Shown here: piece by piece, positions 5,849 to 8,638 of the stretch
Layout of the letters: every line of letters starts with the position of its first letter
How positions within the stretch are numbered: the stretch's first letter is position 1
Origin: Oscillospiraceae bacterium
GTDB taxonomy: Bacteria > Bacillota > Clostridia > Oscillospirales > UBA929
Assembly (NCBI GenBank): GCA_031282535.1
Contig: JAITDM010000030.1
Span: forward strand, 1-8,638
Direction: 5' to 3'
DNA: 8,638 bases
Made by a program: the position numbers and the translations under genes
Notes under the pieces: generated by a model
Told to the model about the DNA's origin: nothing
The model's database searches: none
Seen by the model: only the letters and a program-made list of their open reading frames with translations

Positions 5849-7206
5849 ACATCCCCCTGTTTGGGCTTCTGCGGCGGATCAGCCGCCTGCGCAAGGCGCG
5901 GCTGCGCGCGCGGGCCGGGCGGTATCTGTCGGTGTGCCGCCGCATCGAATGCGTCCACCCGCCGGCCGAGCGGGTCTGCGCGATGACCTTCGACGACGGC
6001 CCCTCGGCCCTGCCCGCCGCCCCCGACGTCGCCAAAGGGCGCGCGCTCACGGCGCACCTGCTGGACGTGCTGGCGCGCGCGCGCGCGACGGCCACCTTCG
6101 ACGTCATCGGCTCCACCGCGGAGAACTACCCGGACACGGCGGGCGATCTCCACACACACTTTGTCTTCGGGCGCGCCTACGACCACTACGCCCGCTTCGA
6201 GCAGGACGACCAGGCCGGGGCCCTGGCCTGCGCCGACCTGCTGCGGCGGCTGACGGAGGAGGGCCACGAGCCGGCCAACCACGGGTACCGGCACGTGCTC
6301 TTCGGCCCGAACCGTACGGTCTACCGCTCCCGCCGCTTCTTTCACACGGCGGACGAGGTGCTCGCCGACCTCACCCGCCTCCACACGCTGGTGGAGCGGA
6401 CGACGGGCATCGGCATGACGCTCGCGCGGCCGCCCCACTATGTGGACCGCATCCCGGACGGGTACAACGCCTACGACGTGTACGCCTCCATGGGCTACCA
6501 CTACCTGGCGGCGTCCGTGGACGGCGGCGGCTGGCAGCCCTCCCGCGGGTCGTATGAGGACGACGTGGAGGACATGGTGGCCCCGCTGCGCACGCTGCTG
6601 CGGCAGGACCCGAACGCGCTGCGCGGCGCCGTCGTCTTCCAGAAGGACGGCTACAACATGTCGTGCCAGACGCCCGTCGCCTCGGCGCTGCCGCGCCAGC
6701 TCGCGTTGCTGGCGGAATACGGCTACCGCGTCGTCAGCGTTTCACAGCTGCTGGCGCTCTCCCCGTTTGCCGACCTGCCGCCGGACGACCCCTGCTTCGC
6801 CGCCGCGGCCGCGCTCGACCGGGCGGGGCACGCCGTCGGGTACAAAAACAACACCTTCCAGCCGGACCGGACCGTCACGCGGGGGGAGCTGTGCTTCATG
6901 GCGGCCCCGCGCGCGGCGCTGGCCGACCGGCGGCCCTTTGTCTCGGGCGCGCGCACCGCCGGTTTTTCCGACGTGCCCGGCACCCACCCCTACGCCCCGG
7001 CCGCCGCCTGGGCGCGGGAGACGGGCCTCTTCACCGGCGCGCGGCTCTCCCCGGAGACGCCGGCCGCGCCGGACGAGATCCGGGGTGTGGCGCGCGCGCT
7101 GGGCGCGGACCCCGGCGCCGTGTCCGACAACAGCCGCCGCGCCGCCGCGCTGGCGCTGTGGGGGCTGCTCGGAACCGCCAAATCGTGCCAAAACGGGAGG
7201 AACTGA
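5845..7206 (+). CDS. NodB-type polysaccharide deacetylase with C-terminal SLH-like repeats
   Basis: Carbohydrate esterase family 4 enzymes remove N- or O-acetyl groups from peptidoglycan or other glycans. The NodB domain spans about 44-300: MTFDDGP (D50, D51), NHGYRH (H146 and H150, metal ligands), ARPPHY (194-199) and DGGGW (226-230). Where most members have a His near the end of the fold (L-x-H), this one reads VVFQKDGY, with Gln266 in the likely position. Two SLH-like stretches follow: about 316-355 with GYKNNTFQPDRTVTRGEL, and about 373-420 with FSDVPGTHPYAPAAAWA and GLFTG. SLH repeats usually attach secreted proteins to the cell wall, yet the N terminus is Arg-rich with no signal peptide or real membrane segment. 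The start overlaps the PHP stop by ATGA. Deacetylase fold is well supported; activity and location are open. Confidence 0.87.
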   Translation: MNIPLFGLLRRISRLRKARLRARAGRYLSVCRRIECVHPPAERVCAMTFDDGPSALPAAPDVAKGRALTAHLLDVLARARATATFDVIGSTAENYPDTAGDLHTHFVFGRAYDHYARFEQDDQAGALACADLLRRLTEEGHEPANHGYRHVLFGPNRTVYRSRRFFHTADEVLADLTRLHTLVERTTGIGMTLARPPHYVDRIPDGYNAYDVYASMGYHYLAASVDGGGWQPSRGSYEDDVEDMVAPLRTLLRQDPNALRGAVVFQKDGYNMSCQTPVASALPRQLALLAEYGYRVVSVSQLLALSPFADLPPDDPCFAAAAALDRAGHAVGYKNNTFQPDRTVTRGELCFMAAPRAALADRRPFVSGARTAGFSDVPGTHPYAPAAAWARETGLFTGARLSPETPAAPDEIRGVARALGADPGAVSDNSRRAAALALWGLLGTAKSCQNGRN

Positions 7207-7208
7207 CC

Positions 7209-7784
7209 ATGTCGATGGAGACCCTGTTTGACGAGACGCTCGGCGTCTGCCGCGCCATCTTTACTGAAAAGCTGCTGGACTACGGCCCCACCTGGCTTGT
7301 GTTTCGCTGGGTCTCGCTGATCGACCAGATCTGGATCAAGCTGCGGCGGCTGCGCACGCTGGAACAGGCCGACACGCCCGCGCAGGTGGCGGACACGCCC
7401 GCCGACGAATACCACGGCGTCATCAACTACTGCGTGATCGGCCTGATGAAGGCGTCGGGCGCGCTGCCCGGCGACGACGCGGTGCTGGCGGACCCGGCCC
7501 TGCTGCACGCCCGCGACACGGCGGCGCTTCTCGCCTGTTACGACGGCGCGGCGGCGTGCGCGCGGGCGCTGCTGCTGCGCAAGAACCACGACTACGGCGG
7601 CGCCTGGCGCGGGATGGCCGTGCCCTCCATCACCGACCAGATGCTGGTCAAGACGCTGCGCATCAAACACATCCTGCTGACGCGCCGCGCGGTGCCCGAG
7701 CCGGACGGCATCGCGGCGCAGCTCTCCGACATTTTGAACTACTGCCTGTTTTCCCTCGCGCTGTTGACAGAGAGGAGTCAATAG
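7209..7784 (+). CDS. DUF1599 protein (nucleotide modification associated domain 1), tandem duplicated
   Basis: This 191-residue, mostly helical protein consists of two copies of one motif set about 104 residues apart. The first has K21-LLDYG-xx-W (DYG 24-26), SLIDQIWIKLRRLR (37-50) and GVINYCVIGL (70-79). The second has KNHDYGGAW (125-133), SITDQMLVKTLRIK (140-153) and DILNYCLFSL (174-183). This is the hallmark of DUF1599 (Pfam PF07659), a family linked by comparative genomics to nucleotide metabolism; its reaction is not established. The K-x-x-DYG and acidic helix pattern recalls all-alpha NTP pyrophosphatases of the MazG type, which is my inference only. ATG at 7209 has GGGAGG 8 nt upstream, and only 2 nt follow the deacetylase stop. 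Uridine phosphorylase next door strengthens the nucleotide link. Confidence 0.82.
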   Translation: MSMETLFDETLGVCRAIFTEKLLDYGPTWLVFRWVSLIDQIWIKLRRLRTLEQADTPAQVADTPADEYHGVINYCVIGLMKASGALPGDDAVLADPALLHARDTAALLACYDGAAACARALLLRKNHDYGGAWRGMAVPSITDQMLVKTLRIKHILLTRRAVPEPDGIAAQLSDILNYCLFSLALLTERSQ

Positions 7785-7833
7785 ATAACGATTTGTTATT
7801 TTTAATAAATATATAACAGTTTGTTGTATATTT
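7785..7833 (+). promoter_or_regulatory. AT-rich spacer with 13-bp direct repeat; possible terminator and udp promoter region
   Basis: This is an AT-rich island in GC-rich DNA between DUF1599 and udp. ATAAC-xx-TTTGTT occurs at 7785-7797 and again at 7813-7825, 28 bp apart. The first copy can form a weak hairpin (ATAAC/GTTAT) followed by five T (7799-7803), a poor terminator at best. TATATT (7827-7832) is a reasonable -10 but has no good -35 at 16-18 bp. The region probably controls udp, but no site can be fixed with confidence. Confidence 0.35.
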
Positions 7834-7859
7834 GCGGAGATCGGATGGGAGGGTGTTTG

Positions 7860-8621
7860 ATGGACGGCGAACGGCCTTATCACATTCAGTGCGCGGCCGG
7901 AGAGGTGGGCGCGTATGTGTTGCTGCCCGGCGACCCGGGGCGGGTCGAGACCCTCGCCGCCCTGCTCGCGTCGCCCCGGCCGGTGGCCCGCAACCGGGAG
8001 TTTGTCACCTACACCGGGACGCTGGACGGGCAGACGGTGTCGGTGACCTCCACGGGCATCGGCGGGCCGTCGGCCGTCATCGCCCTGGAGGAGCTGACGC
8101 GGCTCGGCGCCCACACCTTTCTGCGCGTGGGCACCTGCGGCGGCATCGATCTGCCGGTGTGCGGCGGCGACATCGTGGTCGCCACGGGCGCCGTGCGGCA
8201 GGAGGGCACCTCCCACGAGTACGCGCCGGCGGCCTACCCCGCCGTGGCCGACTTCGGCGTGACGCGCGCGCTGGCGGACGCGGCGGCGGCGCTGGGCCTG
8301 CGCTGCCACACCGGCGTCGTCCAGAGCAAGGATTCCTTTTACGGCCAGCACGACCCGGGGCGTATGCCGGTGGCCGGCCGCCTGACGGCGCAGTGGGAGG
8401 CGTGGAAACGCCTGCACGTGCTGGCGTCGGAGATGGAGGCCGCCGCGCTCTTCGTGGCGGCGGCGGCCCTGGGCGTGCGCTGCGGCGCCTGCTTCACCGT
8501 GCTGTGGAACCAGGAGCGCCGGGCGCAGGGCCTGCCCGACGAGACCTGCCCCGACGGCGCCCGCGCCGCCCGCGTGGCCGTGGCGGCCCTGCGGAGACTG
8601 TTTGCGTCAATGGAGAATTGA
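7860..8621 (+). CDS. udp: Uridine phosphorylase
   Basis: Uridine phosphorylase cleaves uridine with phosphate to uracil and ribose-1-phosphate in cytoplasmic pyrimidine salvage. The 253-residue product matches E. coli Udp in length. Visible family features are HIQ near the N terminus (H8), LPGDPGRV with Arg28 (phosphate site), NREF, STGIGGPS (64-71), RVGTCGG (89-95, second phosphate-site Arg), KDSFYGQ with Gln163 in the base-binding segment, and SEMEAAALF (190-198) with the ribose-binding Glu-Met-Glu. The KDSFYGQHDPGRMP and WEAWKR segments fit Firmicutes-type Udp more than purine phosphorylases. ATG at 7860 has GGGAGGG 6 nt upstream; ATG 7845 is also in frame and has a GGAG, but would add 5 residues not expected for the family. 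The last codons and stop lie in a 7-bp repeat array. Confidence 0.92.
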   Translation: MDGERPYHIQCAAGEVGAYVLLPGDPGRVETLAALLASPRPVARNREFVTYTGTLDGQTVSVTSTGIGGPSAVIALEELTRLGAHTFLRVGTCGGIDLPVCGGDIVVATGAVRQEGTSHEYAPAAYPAVADFGVTRALADAAAALGLRCHTGVVQSKDSFYGQHDPGRMPVAGRLTAQWEAWKRLHVLASEMEAAALFVAAAALGVRCGACFTVLWNQERRAQGLPDETCPDGARAARVAVAALRRLFASMEN

Positions 8622-8638
8622 GAATGGAGAATGGAGAA
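8610..8638. repeat. Second array of 7-bp repeats, continuing off the right edge
   Basis: Four heptads are visible: ATGGAGA, ATTGAGA, ATGGAGA, ATGGAGA, plus one further base at the edge. ATTGAGA is identical to the first two units of the array at 1926. The udp stop codon TGA (8619-8621) lies inside the second unit, so the array supplies the final Met-Glu-Asn and the stop. Its full length cannot be seen. Confidence 0.8.

Noticed and set aside
6663..7784. Extended 373-residue form of the DUF1599 gene
   Set aside because: The upstream part reads the deacetylase gene in the wrong frame. ATG 7209 has GGGAGG at ideal spacing and the DUF1599 motifs begin right after it.
7764..7792. udp promoter using the perfect TTGACA at 7764
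   Set aside because: At 16-18 bp spacing the -10 position reads TAACGA or AACGAT, a poor match, so the TTGACA alone is not enough.
7785..7803. Intrinsic terminator after DUF1599
   Set aside because: The stem has only five clear A-T-rich pairs plus wobble, too weak to call a terminator despite the following T-run; kept only as part of the spacer description.
6990..8417. Long minus-strand open frame spanning the DUF1599 and udp genes
   Set aside because: It crosses two well-supported plus-strand genes and the AT-rich spacer, and reads as low-complexity Arg/His/Gln-rich sequence.

Overview
The window looks like a chromosomal segment of a GC-rich Clostridia-type Firmicute, perhaps Oscillospirales. 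This is an inference from the very high GC of the coding DNA, the strong purine-rich ribosome binding sites, the tRNA with an encoded CCA, a Firmicutes-style uridine phosphorylase and the SLH-like repeats. No rRNA or other taxonomic marker is present. Several genes appear to start at GTG or TTG rather than ATG.

Left edge to about 460 (minus strand): a tRNA-Thr(CGU) gene has a near-consensus promoter and its own intrinsic terminator. Just past the terminator lies a small VbhA-like antitoxin gene. Its stop codon overlaps the start of an ORF that runs off the window and is probably the Fic toxin partner. This module is visibly lower in GC than the rest and sits directly at the 3' end of a tRNA gene, a common integration position.

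539 to about 3710 (minus strand): a three-gene run consists of an alpha/beta hydrolase of the monoacylglycerol lipase type, a ZIP-family metal transporter and an RmuC family protein. A strong sigma-70 type promoter (TTGACA, 17 bp, TACAAT) precedes the hydrolase. The first two genes are 12 nt apart. The ZIP stop codon abuts an AT-rich array of nine 7-bp repeats that fills most of the gap before rmuC.

About 3723 to 7784 (plus strand, divergent): a tight cluster encodes a COG3919-like ATP-grasp ligase, a PHP-family metal phosphoesterase, a NodB-type polysaccharide deacetylase with two degenerate SLH repeats but no visible signal peptide, and a DUF1599 (nucleotide modification associated domain 1) protein built as an internal duplication. 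The PHP and deacetylase genes overlap by ATGA, and the deacetylase and DUF1599 genes are 2 nt apart. The ligase, phosphoesterase and deacetylase together suggest modification of a cell-surface glycan or a small conjugate. I do not recognise this as a described system, and it is the best candidate here for something new.

7785 to the end (plus strand): after an AT-rich spacer carrying a short direct repeat comes uridine phosphorylase (udp). Its stop codon lies inside a second array of the same 7-bp repeat family, which continues off the right edge.
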